DNA from: JBHJHP01 sp042219855
Lineage (GTDB): Bacteria > Bacteroidota > Bacteroidia > Bacteroidales > UBA5342
Assembly (NCBI RefSeq): GCF_042219855.1
Contig: NZ_JBHJHP010000004.1
Location: 310,001-374,000, forward strand
Reading direction: 5' to 3'
DNA length: 64,000 nt
This document shows, one piece after another, positions 55,091 to 63,096 of the stretch; within the stretch, counting starts at the first letter, position 1, and every line of letters begins with the position of its first letter. Under the pieces are notes generated by a model. The model did not search any database. It had not been told where the DNA came from and was given only the letters and a program-made list of their open reading frames with translations. The position numbers and the translations under genes are program-made.

Positions 55091-55732
55091 TTAAAACATA
55101 TAATCCACACCAAAATGGATTAGTCCCTTGTGCCCGAAACCGGTTTCAACACAAACACCAAAATCTTTGCCGTAGCGAAGGCCAAAAACATTTATATGAC
55201 TGGCAAGATACATGGAAGAAAGGGGCAGGTATTTTTCAAGTTTCTGTAATAAACTGTCGTCAGTAAGATTGGAGATTCCAATGTATCCGGGGCCAAAACT
55301 GAGCCCCGAATAAAGCTTGAAATTATTTTTGTTGAGATAAATGTAATTGGCATTCAATAGGAATGCATACGTTTTTACAGTTGGAGAACCATAGGAATAT
55401 CCACTAAAGTTGATGCTATGCCTGCTGAGCCAGAATTCTCCTCCGATTTCGAATTTATTGAAATGCCTCATGTACGAAAACCCAAGCGGACCGGTAACGG
55501 TATAGCCGTTTCGGTTAAGCTCATTGCCATATTCATCAATTAAATAATCAACACCGGTAGCAACAAGGTAAACTCCAATATTCACCGTGGATAAAAATCC
55601 GTATTCCAGAGATACCGTGTTTTGTTTTTCCGGCTGTGCTTTTCTGTTGTAATAAGAATGATATGATTGTGAAAAAACCTGAAACCCTGCGATGAGAGCT
55701 ACTGATAAGATGTAAAACGTTTTTCTGTTCAT
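55091..55732 (-). CDS. Outer-membrane beta-barrel-like protein
   Basis: A 213-residue protein with a signal peptide (FYILSVALIAGFQVFSQ). The mature part has strand-like alternation (NTVSLEYGFLSTVNIGVYLVATGVDYL; FEIGGEFWLSRHSINFSGY; AFLLNANYIYLNKNNFKLYSGLSFGPGYIGIS; FGVCVETGFGHKGLIHFGVDYMF) and ends in Phe, as outer-membrane barrels do. I do not recognise the family. It lies 53 bases from rsmG on the same strand; it could be the last gene of the rpe-C69-rsmG run. Confidence 0.65.
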   Translation of the reverse strand: MNRKTFYILSVALIAGFQVFSQSYHSYYNRKAQPEKQNTVSLEYGFLSTVNIGVYLVATGVDYLIDEYGNELNRNGYTVTGPLGFSYMRHFNKFEIGGEFWLSRHSINFSGYSYGSPTVKTYAFLLNANYIYLNKNNFKLYSGLSFGPGYIGISNLTDDSLLQKLEKYLPLSSMYLASHINVFGLRYGKDFGVCVETGFGHKGLIHFGVDYMF

Positions 55733-55785
55733 AGAAACCTTTTGGTACGTGTAACAGTAAAAACGATTATTGCCTTAATTTCGTA

Positions 55786-56409
55786 TCATGCGAACGGCAG
55801 ATAGATGACTTTCTTGGTTTCAAAAAACTCTTCAGTAAAGTAATCTGTCAGCTTAAAAACGGCAACCTTATCTTTGAAATTTGCGATCTCTTTACTGAAA
55901 TCACCCCCTTTTAAATAGATTATGCCATTGGGTAACCCGTTCTTGTGTTCATCCGATATGTTATTTTGGGTCATTTTAACAAAGCGGGGAAAAGATGTAA
56001 CAGCCCTGCTGACCACAAAATCATATTTAGCCTTAATCTGCTGGACCCTTTTTTGCTCGGCTCTAACATTACCTAATTCAAGTGTTGTGGCAATTTCCTG
56101 AACAACCTTTATTTTTTTTGAAATCGAATCTACAAGATGAAAGTTTGATCGGGGAAAGACAATGGATAGAGGTATTCCGGGAAAACCACCGCCGGTTCCT
56201 ACATCCAGAACCGTTGTATTGGGTTGAAAGCGAATGATTTTTACGATGCCCAGTGAATGCAGAATGTGGTGAACAGCAAGATTGTCAATATCCTTGCGGC
56301 TCACCACATTTATTTTTGTATTCCAATCCCGGTATAAAGGAATTAAAGCTTCCAGCTTTTCAAACTGTTCTGTCTCAAGATTGGGAAAATATTTTTTTAT
56401 CAGATCCAT
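55786..56409 (-). CDS. rsmG: 16S rRNA (guanine527-N7)-methyltransferase RsmG
   Basis: A 207-residue SAM-dependent methyltransferase that modifies G527 of 16S rRNA; its loss gives low-level streptomycin resistance in studied species. The motif VLDVGTGGGFPGIPLSIVFP starts at residue 67; upstream TKINVVSRKDIDNLAVHHILHSLG and downstream YDFVVSRAVTSFPRFVKM are characteristic. It is located about 12 kb from parA-parB; in many bacteria rsmG (gidB) is next to parAB near the origin. Confidence 0.95.
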   Translation of the reverse strand: MDLIKKYFPNLETEQFEKLEALIPLYRDWNTKINVVSRKDIDNLAVHHILHSLGIVKIIRFQPNTTVLDVGTGGGFPGIPLSIVFPRSNFHLVDSISKKIKVVQEIATTLELGNVRAEQKRVQQIKAKYDFVVSRAVTSFPRFVKMTQNNISDEHKNGLPNGIIYLKGGDFSKEIANFKDKVAVFKLTDYFTEEFFETKKVIYLPFA

Positions 56410-56440
56410 TCGTCGGAGTTAAGCTACCAAAAATAATGAA

Positions 56441-58096
56441 TTATTCATTAGGAACTTCGCGCATTTTTAAATTCTCTCCTGCGCTTTTCACCACTTCCCT
56501 GTAATATGTCTTTGAATAACCGGGTTGATCCGGAAATTCAGGCAGTCCGTATGGAGTTCTGATGAATTTTCCGTCTTTTTCCTTTTTGATATTACCATCA
56601 ATATATTTTACCAGGAGATACTGTCCTAGTTTGGTCCATTTGTCCATCATCATCTCTGACTGGTTGGCTGAAAAATTAGTAATGTAATCATAGAATTCGG
56701 CTTTGTCCGATGCATAAAGGTGTTTAGCCTCTTCATCTGCAGCATCCACCGAAATCTGATAATAATTTTCAAGTTCCTTCTGTACCGGTTTAATATCTTC
56801 TATCATATAACTGTAACGGGTATATGCCCAGTTTGAAACCCAGTTGAATACCCAAAATGCAGCATCCCAGGTAAATGTGAGCATATCGCCGTTTCCAACT
56901 TTAAAACATTCCGGAATCTCTTTTATTCCTGCATAAATGGGTACATAGACACTGGTAGCCGCATCATCCACACCAAACCAAAGGATGCCCTTCATTGGCG
57001 TTGGAAAACCGTCTCCCCTTAGCTGTGACACAAATGAAAACCCTGTTTGCTGTGTTGCAATAGCCCTTTCGTTAAAATATTCTGTGCTGTCAATCTCCCA
57101 TGTTAACGGCCTCCATCTGTAAGGTACTGCAAAAGAACCTGCACCGGCATCTTTCGACATATCCAGAGGTGTCCCTTCAAAATGATCCCGCATGTAGTTT
57201 TGCACATCCCGGTAGCTGATTTTTTTATCCGGTTTGATCCAAAGTGGCATGCGTTTGTTTGATTCCCCTAAGATATAAGGAAGATCCTTTTTGCCCTGTT
57301 CGGGATTTACGTGGTTGAAAAAACTCCATACCCTGGCATCGCAAAAGCGTACTGCGCCATAATCCAGCGGAGCATAGGCAGCAGAAAAATCAAAATCTTC
57401 CTTATTTCCCTCAAAGTATTTCATCTTTTCTGCGAACTTAACCACATCCGGTGCATAAAGGCAATTCTTTTTATCCTTGAAATCTATGGTGGTAATTCTT
57501 GCCTGATTGGCATGCGCACAAACATATCCGTCAGGGATGCGTTTGGCAACCCAGACCGCTCCTTTTTCATGCGGGCCTTTACTGATCATTTCCAGAATCC
57601 ATACTTCATTAGGATCGGCAACCGAAAAAGATTCTCCTGAGCTGTAATATCCATATTCCTTCACCAGGGATGTCATAACTTCTATGGCTTCCCTTGCCGT
57701 TTTAGAACGCTGCAGGGCAATGTATATCAAACTACCATAATCCATTATCGCAGTTGTATCCGTCAGTTCGTGTCTGCCACCGAATGTGGTTTCGCCGATA
57801 GAAACGGCATATTCGTTTATATTTCCGACCACAGCATAGGTTTGCTGAACCTGATCAATCTCACCAAGGTATTTACCCGTATCCCATTCGTAAACTTTAA
57901 GTTTTGTTCCTTTAGGATATGTTTTTGCAGGCCAGTGATAGAGTTCCCCATACAAGGTATGAGAGTCAGCGGCATAACTGATCATGGAGGAGTTTTCTGC
58001 AGATGCTCCTTTTGTTACAAGTAAGTTGGTACAGGCATTCGAAGGTTGTAGCGAGGCCAGTATCACGAGTGTGATAGTAATAAAGAATTGTTTCAT
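56441..58096 (-). CDS. C69-family dipeptidase, exported
   Basis: A 551-residue N-terminal-nucleophile hydrolase. The signal peptide (QFFITITLVILASLQPSNA) would leave Cys22 as the new N-terminal nucleophile in CTNLLVTKGASAENSSMISYAADSHTLYGELYHWP, the C69 hallmark. Further family blocks are AVSIGETTFGGR, GSLIYIALQRSKTAREAIEVM, ESFSVADPNEVWILEMI and CAHANQARI. It cleaves dipeptides, probably in the periplasm. It lies between rsmG and rpe on the same strand with short gaps. Confidence 0.88.
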   Translation of the reverse strand: MKQFFITITLVILASLQPSNACTNLLVTKGASAENSSMISYAADSHTLYGELYHWPAKTYPKGTKLKVYEWDTGKYLGEIDQVQQTYAVVGNINEYAVSIGETTFGGRHELTDTTAIMDYGSLIYIALQRSKTAREAIEVMTSLVKEYGYYSSGESFSVADPNEVWILEMISKGPHEKGAVWVAKRIPDGYVCAHANQARITTIDFKDKKNCLYAPDVVKFAEKMKYFEGNKEDFDFSAAYAPLDYGAVRFCDARVWSFFNHVNPEQGKKDLPYILGESNKRMPLWIKPDKKISYRDVQNYMRDHFEGTPLDMSKDAGAGSFAVPYRWRPLTWEIDSTEYFNERAIATQQTGFSFVSQLRGDGFPTPMKGILWFGVDDAATSVYVPIYAGIKEIPECFKVGNGDMLTFTWDAAFWVFNWVSNWAYTRYSYMIEDIKPVQKELENYYQISVDAADEEAKHLYASDKAEFYDYITNFSANQSEMMMDKWTKLGQYLLVKYIDGNIKKEKDGKFIRTPYGLPEFPDQPGYSKTYYREVVKSAGENLKMREVPNE

Positions 58097-58123
58097 TTTA
58101 TGTTGACTTTTGTTTGTGTGTGC

Positions 58124-58774
58124 TTATAAGGCTTTGAGTTTTCTGATGGTTTCGAACCGATCGCTTGCGCTGAATACAAAACTGCCCGAAACCAAAACAT
58201 CGGCACCATGTTCAAGTAACTGAGGTGCAGTATCGAAATTCACCCCGCCATCAATTTCAATCAGCGTATTCAATCCTTTCTCTTCAATCATCAGTTTAAG
58301 CTCTGATACCTTCGATAAGGTATTAGGTATAAATTTCTGTGCACCATATCCCGGATTTACTGACATTAGAAGGATCATATCAACTTCACTTATTATATCC
58401 TTCAGTAAATGTACCGGGGTGTGTGGATTCAGTGTAACAGCAGCTTTCATCCCTGCCTCCTTAATCTGGTTCACCACACGGTTCAGGTGTGTGCAGGCTT
58501 CGTAATGCACGTTAAGCATATGAATCCCCAGTTTGCCGAATTCCGTTATAAATTTCTGGGGTTCAACAATCATCAGATGGGCATCCATAGGTTTTTCACA
58601 AACATCAGCAACCTTTTCCAGAACAGGAAATCCAAACGAGATATTCGGTACAAAAACACCATCCATGATATCCAGATGCAGCCAGTCTGCATCGCTTTTA
58701 TTTATGAATTCAACTTCAGACTTCAAATTATTGAAATCCGCAGCCAGAAGAGATGGAGCGATTAGATGATTCAT
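58124..58774 (-). CDS. rpe: Ribulose-phosphate 3-epimerase
   Basis: A 216-residue TIM-barrel enzyme of the pentose phosphate pathway that interconverts ribulose-5-P and xylulose-5-P. The start IAPSLLAADFNNLKSEV is typical. Metal and catalytic residues lie in HLDIMDGVFVPN (His33, Asp35), MDAHLMI, LMSVNPGYGAQKF and EIDGGVN. The length is normal. It starts a minus-strand run with the C69 peptidase gene, 27 bases downstream. Confidence 0.95.
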   Translation of the reverse strand: MNHLIAPSLLAADFNNLKSEVEFINKSDADWLHLDIMDGVFVPNISFGFPVLEKVADVCEKPMDAHLMIVEPQKFITEFGKLGIHMLNVHYEACTHLNRVVNQIKEAGMKAAVTLNPHTPVHLLKDIISEVDMILLMSVNPGYGAQKFIPNTLSKVSELKLMIEEKGLNTLIEIDGGVNFDTAPQLLEHGADVLVSGSFVFSASDRFETIRKLKAL

Positions 58775-58807
58775 TATTATGTTGTTTTACCTTATATGTG
58801 AAATTAT

Positions 58808-58823
58808 GCTTACCCCGGTAAGC
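58808..58823. repeat. Small palindrome GCTTACC/GGTAAGC
   Basis: A 7-bp inverted repeat with a 2-base centre, just beyond the sigma factor gene's terminator and upstream of rpe. It could be an operator for rpe or part of the terminator region; no evidence decides. Confidence 0.4.
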
Positions 58824-58824
58824 A

Positions 58825-58853
58825 ATAAAAAAGGGCAGATTTATTTCTGCCCC
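58825..58853 (-). terminator. Intrinsic terminator of the sigma factor gene
   Basis: GGGCAGA/TCTGCCC stem (58833-58839, 58846-58852) with a 6-base loop; on the minus strand it is followed by TTTTTTATT. It lies 20 bases after the stop codon. Confidence 0.85.
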
Positions 58854-58873
58854 GTAAAATTAAAAAATATTAT

Positions 58874-59737
58874 TTACAAATAGGATTTCAACTGCTTATT
58901 GCGATGTTTCTGCTTAAGCTTTTTAAGTGCCCGTTCACGAATCTGCCGGACTCTTTCTTTGGTAAGCCCCACAATTTTGCCAATTTCTTCAAGCGATTTG
59001 GCTGATTCGCCCTCCAGTCCGTAAAAAAGTTTGAGAATTTCAATTTCCCTTGGATGTAGCGATGCCAGGGAATTTGCGATTTCTGTTTTTAAGGATTCCA
59101 TTTCCAGATCATCATCCGGAGATTTGGTGTCGTTATTCAGAAATACATCGTATAATGTACCCTTTTCTTCATCATTGCTAATGGGCGCATCCATTGATAC
59201 ATGTCGTTTAAAACTGCTCAGCGCCTGTTGCACGTCCTTGACCGGCAAATCCAGTTCCTTTGCAATTTCAACTGCAGTAGGTTCCCGCTGAAGTGTCTGC
59301 TCAAGATGATTGTATGTAGCATTTACCTTATTAATAGATCCGATCTTATTCAGCGGCAGCCTGACAATTCTTGCCTGTTCTGCAAGCGCCTGCAGGATTG
59401 ACTGGCGGATCCACCATACTGCATAGGATATGAACTTAAAACCACGGGTTTCATCAAAGCGTTCAGCAGCTTTTATCAGTCCTATATTTCCTTCATTAAT
59501 AAGATCCGGAAATGATAATCCCTGGTTTTGATACTGCTTGGCTACCGAAACGACAAAACGCAGATTTGAATTTATAAGCCTGTCAAATGCCTGTTTGTCG
59601 CCGGCGCGTACCTTTTTTATTAATGCAACCTCCTCATCAGGTGTTAACAAATCGATTTTTGAAACTTCCAGAAGGTATTTATCAATCGATATCTCCTCCC
59701 GGCTTGTAATCTGTCTTGAAATTTTGAGTTGTCTCAT
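58874..59737 (-). CDS. rpoD: Primary RNA polymerase sigma factor, Bacteroidota-type
   Basis: A 287-residue sigma-70 protein of the short primary type found in Bacteroidota, which lacks the long N-terminal region 1.1 and spacer. It starts MRQLKISRQITSREEISIDKYL. Region 2 is NLRFVVSVAKQYQNQGLSFPDLINEGNIGLIKAAERFDETRGFKFISYAVWWIRQSI; region 3 follows; and region 4.2 is the helix-turn-helix SLEEIGKIVGLTKERVRQIRERALKKLK. It directs recognition of the TTTG/TAnnTTTG promoters noted in this window. It is transcribed away from the large RNA candidate at 60205; the 430 bases between them are AT-rich. Confidence 0.95.
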   Translation of the reverse strand: MRQLKISRQITSREEISIDKYLLEVSKIDLLTPDEEVALIKKVRAGDKQAFDRLINSNLRFVVSVAKQYQNQGLSFPDLINEGNIGLIKAAERFDETRGFKFISYAVWWIRQSILQALAEQARIVRLPLNKIGSINKVNATYNHLEQTLQREPTAVEIAKELDLPVKDVQQALSSFKRHVSMDAPISNDEEKGTLYDVFLNNDTKSPDDDLEMESLKTEIANSLASLHPREIEILKLFYGLEGESAKSLEEIGKIVGLTKERVRQIRERALKKLKQKHRNKQLKSYL

Positions 59738-60167
59738 AGTAGCGGATGTGTTTAGGTGAAAATTAAATTTGTTTGACTTTCTTTGATATATACGAATGAG
59801 ATTTCATAATGTTCCACATTTGTCGTAAATTGTAAGTTATTTTCCTGCAATTTAATCGGTTTGATTAAAGTTTGTTATACTCCGTTCATTTCTGAAGTTT
59901 ACTTATTATAATACAATATTTAAGGTGCTATTGTTCAATTGCGTTTTGTTAAAAAAATGTATTGCATCTACATATATTATACCTGCGTCCCGGGAATGGC
60001 AGTAAAGATTTGTAATTTATATTTCCTCTTAACTAAAAAAGCATTAATATTGCCGCCGATTTCCGAAACGAACCTGTTACTGCAATGTTATCAACAATTG
60101 TTAATAAAGCCGTTCATAACCTGTTAATACAGAGATGAAACATCGTGGATTTCTTCAACCAAAAAAA
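59738..60167. other. AT-rich divergent intergenic region between rpoD and the large RNA candidate
   Basis: About 430 AT-rich bases (16 of 60 bases G/C in 60001-60060). No credible gene is present; one 62-codon frame at 59939-60127 has a low-complexity, unlikely translation. An imperfect inverted repeat at 60088-60107 lies about 60 bases upstream of the RNA promoter. The rpoD promoter must lie here but I could not place it. Confidence 0.6.
60088..60107. promoter_or_regulatory. Inverted repeat upstream of the large RNA candidate
   Basis: A 20-base near-perfect inverted repeat (18 of 20 symmetric) centred on AACAATTGTT, with TTATCAACA on the left. It could be an operator for the RNA or rpoD. 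The left half is one base off the DnaA-box consensus TTATCCACA. Confidence 0.35.
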
Positions 60168-60200
60168 GTTGCACAATAGCATCATGTCATATTATATTTG
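60168..60200 (+). promoter_or_regulatory. Promoter of the large RNA candidate
   Basis: GTTG at 60168-60171 (-33 element), a 21-base spacer, and TATATTTG at 60193-60200, a full match to the Bacteroidota -7 element TAnnTTTG. Transcription would start near 60205, where the structured sequence begins. Confidence 0.65.
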
Positions 60201-60204
60201 TTAT

Positions 60205-61203
60205 ACCGAAAAGCAATAAAGACTGCTTTCAGAAACCGGGAGGAAGGTAATAATACTTAAGTGGATTTTACCTGAATCGTACAAATTGAAAGGTTTGCCG
60301 GCAAAGAAAGCCGAGGTCCGAATCGGAAGGGAGCAATCCTTAAAGAGGAGGCAGTCTGTTGAAAGAGGTTCGTTCTTTAAAACATTTGAGTTTGAGGCAG
60401 GATAAACCAGATAGCGGTTTCGGCTGAAGTATGGTTTAAAGAATTAATGAGTTTACTCATGGCAATTCTTAATCTCTTAGTTCCGTGAACCCTGCGTTCA
60501 TAACTGAAGAGAGCCTATAAACCCGGTATCAATGGGGTGCAGATTCCAGGATTTGTAACGCCGGTACCATCCAAGGTAACATCCTGATTTACCAAAAGAT
60601 TGAGGTTTAACGATTTTCGGTTCGCCGAGATGACTTACGCAACGCAAGTTGCAGCGGATCTGAACAATAAGAGGATTTATTCTTTTATTGCGACATGAAG
60701 CTCCGGTTATTCGGGTAACCCCGGTAACAAGCTCAGGGATAAAAAATCAACCGTTTTTGGGTTCGCTCAAAAAAGTGATTTGATTCAAATGTGTGTTGAT
60801 GGTGAAAACCTAAAACAAAGGAACGATACGTTCATTCAGAGTCTGATTCAAAAGCAGGAACAATGAAACTTCGGTTTCAGGGTTTCAGGAATAAGGTGTC
60901 AAAACCTGATTCACAGTGCATAGGAAATATAAGTTTCGGCTTGTACCGAATATGAACTGAGCTGGAGAATACTTCGTTCTGAAGCTGTTTTGAAATTACC
61001 GGGTAACCGGCAAGGAAAAAACAGAATAAGGAACAGCCGGAATTCAAAACTGTAAGAGGTTATGAAGGAAGGTCAGGGCCGAGAGAATCGAACTGCAAAG
61101 TGAAAAACTCAGAGCCGGTCATAATAAGCTTATTCGGAATCTAAGACAACTACGGTCGTCGAACGAGGAACGGGGTATCAATGCAAATTGAACCCCGTTT
61201 TTT
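60205..61203 (+). ncRNA. Candidate large structured non-coding RNA, about 1.0 kb
   Basis: There is no open frame of 60 codons or more on either strand from 60128 to 61282, yet the segment is G/C-richer than its upstream flank (31 of 60 at 60301-60360). It runs from a consensus promoter to a strong terminator. Hairpins read from the plus strand carry RNA-type tetraloops. UUCG loops: 60617-60628 (TCGG/CCGA), 60754-60773 (8 bp) and 60864-60879 (TGAAAC/GTTTCA, canonical C-UUCG-G). GNRA loops: 60639-60652 (GCAAC-GCAA-GTTGC), 60801-60810 (GAAA), 60999-61010 (CCGG-GTAA-CCGG), 61092-61101 and the terminator. Other stems are 60245-60273, 60362-60378, 60403-60438, 60439-60470 (12 bp), 60486-60500, 60547-60586, 60665-60690, 60821-60833 and 60935-60950. 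Long-range pairings are 60220-60226 with 60351-60357 and 60746-60751 with 60795-60800. It matches no RNA family I know; the role is unknown. Confidence 0.75.
61169..61203 (+). terminator. Intrinsic terminator of the large RNA candidate
   Basis: AACGGGGT (61169-61176) pairs with ACCCCGTT (61192-61199). After a one-A bulge, TCAAT (61178-61182) pairs with ATTGA (61187-61191) around a GCAA loop. This gives a 13-bp stem followed by a run of six T (61198-61203). The T-run lies on the plus strand only. Confidence 0.92.
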
Positions 61204-61282
61204 GTATATATACATCTGCTTGTTAAAACTGAGAACACATGATTTTATATGTTCGTAGTTCATTAAAAATCAGTCAAATATA

Positions 61283-62158
61283 TTAAATGAATGTATTGGC
61301 AATAAAGAGAATCATCACCAGCAGGGCGTAAGAATTAATGAATAAAAAAGCTTTAATTGTGCTTCGTTTTTCTTCTTTAGGTTTATATAAAATCCTGTAA
61401 AATCCGATAATAAATCCGATGTTTAAAATCATCAGGGCAATCATAACCAGTAAGGATGCGTGCCTGAAAAAAAGTGGAAATCCAAGTAAATAGGCTGATG
61501 TTATCGCTCCCCAGAAAAAAACAAGCCGTTTTATTTTCTGCTCATCAATTTTACCAGAAAGGATAGAAAAGCCGGCCTTTTCATATTCTTTTCCATACTT
61601 AATAACCAGCAACCAGAAATGTGGCATTTGCCATAAAAACATAAACATGGCAAAATATACAATCTGAGGTTGCAGGATATTACCACCGGCAGCAGCCCAT
61701 CCCATCATAGGAGGTATGGCACCAACAATGGCACCGGGTAGAACAGCATACTGTGTTTTCGTTTTTAATTTTGTATAGACCAGGTTGTAAATTACTGCAT
61801 TTAGCACACCAAGAAATGCGGTTGTGATGTTGTTGAATGCAAACAGAATTACGGTACCCAGTAACATGAGCAAAACAGCAATTAAAAAAGCAGCAGGTGC
61901 CGATAAAGAGCCTGAAGGCAGCGGCCTGTTCCTGGTTCTGCCCATGTTTTTATCCAGTTCCCGTTCCTGGTACTGGTTCATTGCAGAAGAACCTCCTGCA
62001 AGCAAAAAGGTGCCAAGATATAAAGCAAGAATTCCAAATGATATTTCCGATGTAAACAGGAACCATCCAACAATGGCTGAAAATGCCACTGTCATTGATA
62101 ACCTGTGTTTCATCAATACAAGTATAAGATGGAAATATGAATGGTTGTTTTTATCCAT
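61283..62158 (-). CDS. ctaB: Protoheme IX farnesyltransferase (heme O synthase)
   Basis: A 291-residue inner-membrane UbiA-type prenyltransferase that converts heme B to heme O for cytochrome oxidase. The first Asp-rich motif is NQYQERELDKNMGRTRNRPLPSG, beginning at residue 61; the second region is GKEYEKAGFSILSG. About nine hydrophobic helices fill the rest. It directly follows coxB with no gap (62159/62158), so the two are co-transcribed. Confidence 0.95.
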   Translation of the reverse strand: MDKNNHSYFHLILVLMKHRLSMTVAFSAIVGWFLFTSEISFGILALYLGTFLLAGGSSAMNQYQERELDKNMGRTRNRPLPSGSLSAPAAFLIAVLLMLLGTVILFAFNNITTAFLGVLNAVIYNLVYTKLKTKTQYAVLPGAIVGAIPPMMGWAAAGGNILQPQIVYFAMFMFLWQMPHFWLLVIKYGKEYEKAGFSILSGKIDEQKIKRLVFFWGAITSAYLLGFPLFFRHASLLVMIALMILNIGFIIGFYRILYKPKEEKRSTIKAFLFINSYALLVMILFIANTFI

Positions 62159-63082
62159 TTATTCTGCTATAGTTTTCAAATATTCCGTAATCTGGGTAAC
62201 CTCATCTTCACTGATGATATCTTTATACGATTGCATCAATCCCTTATTATATCCTTTTACGATTTCTTTGTTCGGCTCATAAATGGAGGTCCTGATATAA
62301 TCTTCCAGTGCTTTAACCGTTTGCTCACCCTGATCAGTAATAACCACTGCATCATGTCCGTACAAACCTTTGAAGCTTGGGCCAACCAATTTAGAACCGT
62401 CAAGAGAATGGCAGGCAAGACAACCATTGTTTTTTAGTATGGTCAACCCGTTATTTTCAGCTTTTGATGTATCAACAGCAGCCAGGTTACTGAACCAGCT
62501 GTCATATTCATCCTGAGACACGACTTTCGCCTTAGCCAGCATGTTGGAATGTAACAAACCGCAATATTCGGCACACAGCACATCGTAGCTGCCAATGTAT
62601 GTTGGTGTAAACCAAAGGTAGTTATTATAACCCGGAACCACATCTTCTTTCACTCTGAAAGCAGGTATAAACAAAGAGTGATTCACATCTTCGGATACCA
62701 GGTTCAGCTTAACCGGCTTATCCACCGGTACAACCAGATCTTTTGATTTTTTACCGTCTCCATAGTCAAACTCCCATTCCCACATTCTTCCAACGGCGGT
62801 TATTTCCATTGCACCCTTAGGAACTTTTCGCATCGGGGCAAATCCTTTCCATCCATAGTAAAACATTATCAGTACAAGAATGAGCGGGATAACGGTCCAG
62901 ATAATTTCGAGCTTGACATTTCCTGTAAACTGTCGGGCCGGTTTGTTTTTTTTACGGTTGAAATGAATCACCGTGTAGATCATAAAAATTGTAATGCCAA
63001 TAATAAACAGAAAGGCAACGCTGAATATAAAAATAAACGTTCTATCTACACCTTCTGCTAAGTTTGAAGCTCCTGAAAACAT
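62159..63082 (-). CDS. coxB: Cytochrome c oxidase subunit II with fused cytochrome c domain (caa3-type)
   Basis: A 307-residue membrane-anchored subunit. Two N-terminal helices lie at about residues 15-40 and 58-78. The CuA domain keeps its ligands: His135 in VNHSLFIP, then Cys170, Glu172, Cys174, His178 and Met181 in CAEYCGLLHSNM. A C-terminal cytochrome c domain has CLACH at 221-225 (CxxCH) and a Met in LMQSYKDIISEDEVTQI as the likely distal ligand. The fused heme c domain identifies a caa3-type oxidase. Subunit I is outside the window. Confidence 0.95.
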   Translation of the reverse strand: MFSGASNLAEGVDRTFIFIFSVAFLFIIGITIFMIYTVIHFNRKKNKPARQFTGNVKLEIIWTVIPLILVLIMFYYGWKGFAPMRKVPKGAMEITAVGRMWEWEFDYGDGKKSKDLVVPVDKPVKLNLVSEDVNHSLFIPAFRVKEDVVPGYNNYLWFTPTYIGSYDVLCAEYCGLLHSNMLAKAKVVSQDEYDSWFSNLAAVDTSKAENNGLTILKNNGCLACHSLDGSKLVGPSFKGLYGHDAVVITDQGEQTVKALEDYIRTSIYEPNKEIVKGYNKGLMQSYKDIISEDEVTQITEYLKTIAE

Positions 63083-63096
63083 AGTCTTATCTTTTA

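Noticed and set aside
60447..60488. A 13-codon hydrophobic frame (MSLLMAILNLLVP) inside the RNA candidate
   Set aside because: It coincides with the arms of the 60439-60470 hairpin, which explains its sequence; such a short frame is expected by chance and has no ribosome-binding context.
60205..61203. RNase P RNA, tmRNA, 6S RNA or a group II intron as the explanation for the 1-kb segment
   Set aside because: I looked for the RNase P GAGGAAAGTCC block and AGGGTGAAA-type element, a tmRNA tRNA-like end with an encoded tag frame, a 6S-like long bulged hairpin, and a group II domain V with GUGYG start. None is present.
61824..62282. 152-codon frame on the plus strand
   Set aside because: It is antisense to ctaB and the end of coxB, both clearly real genes.
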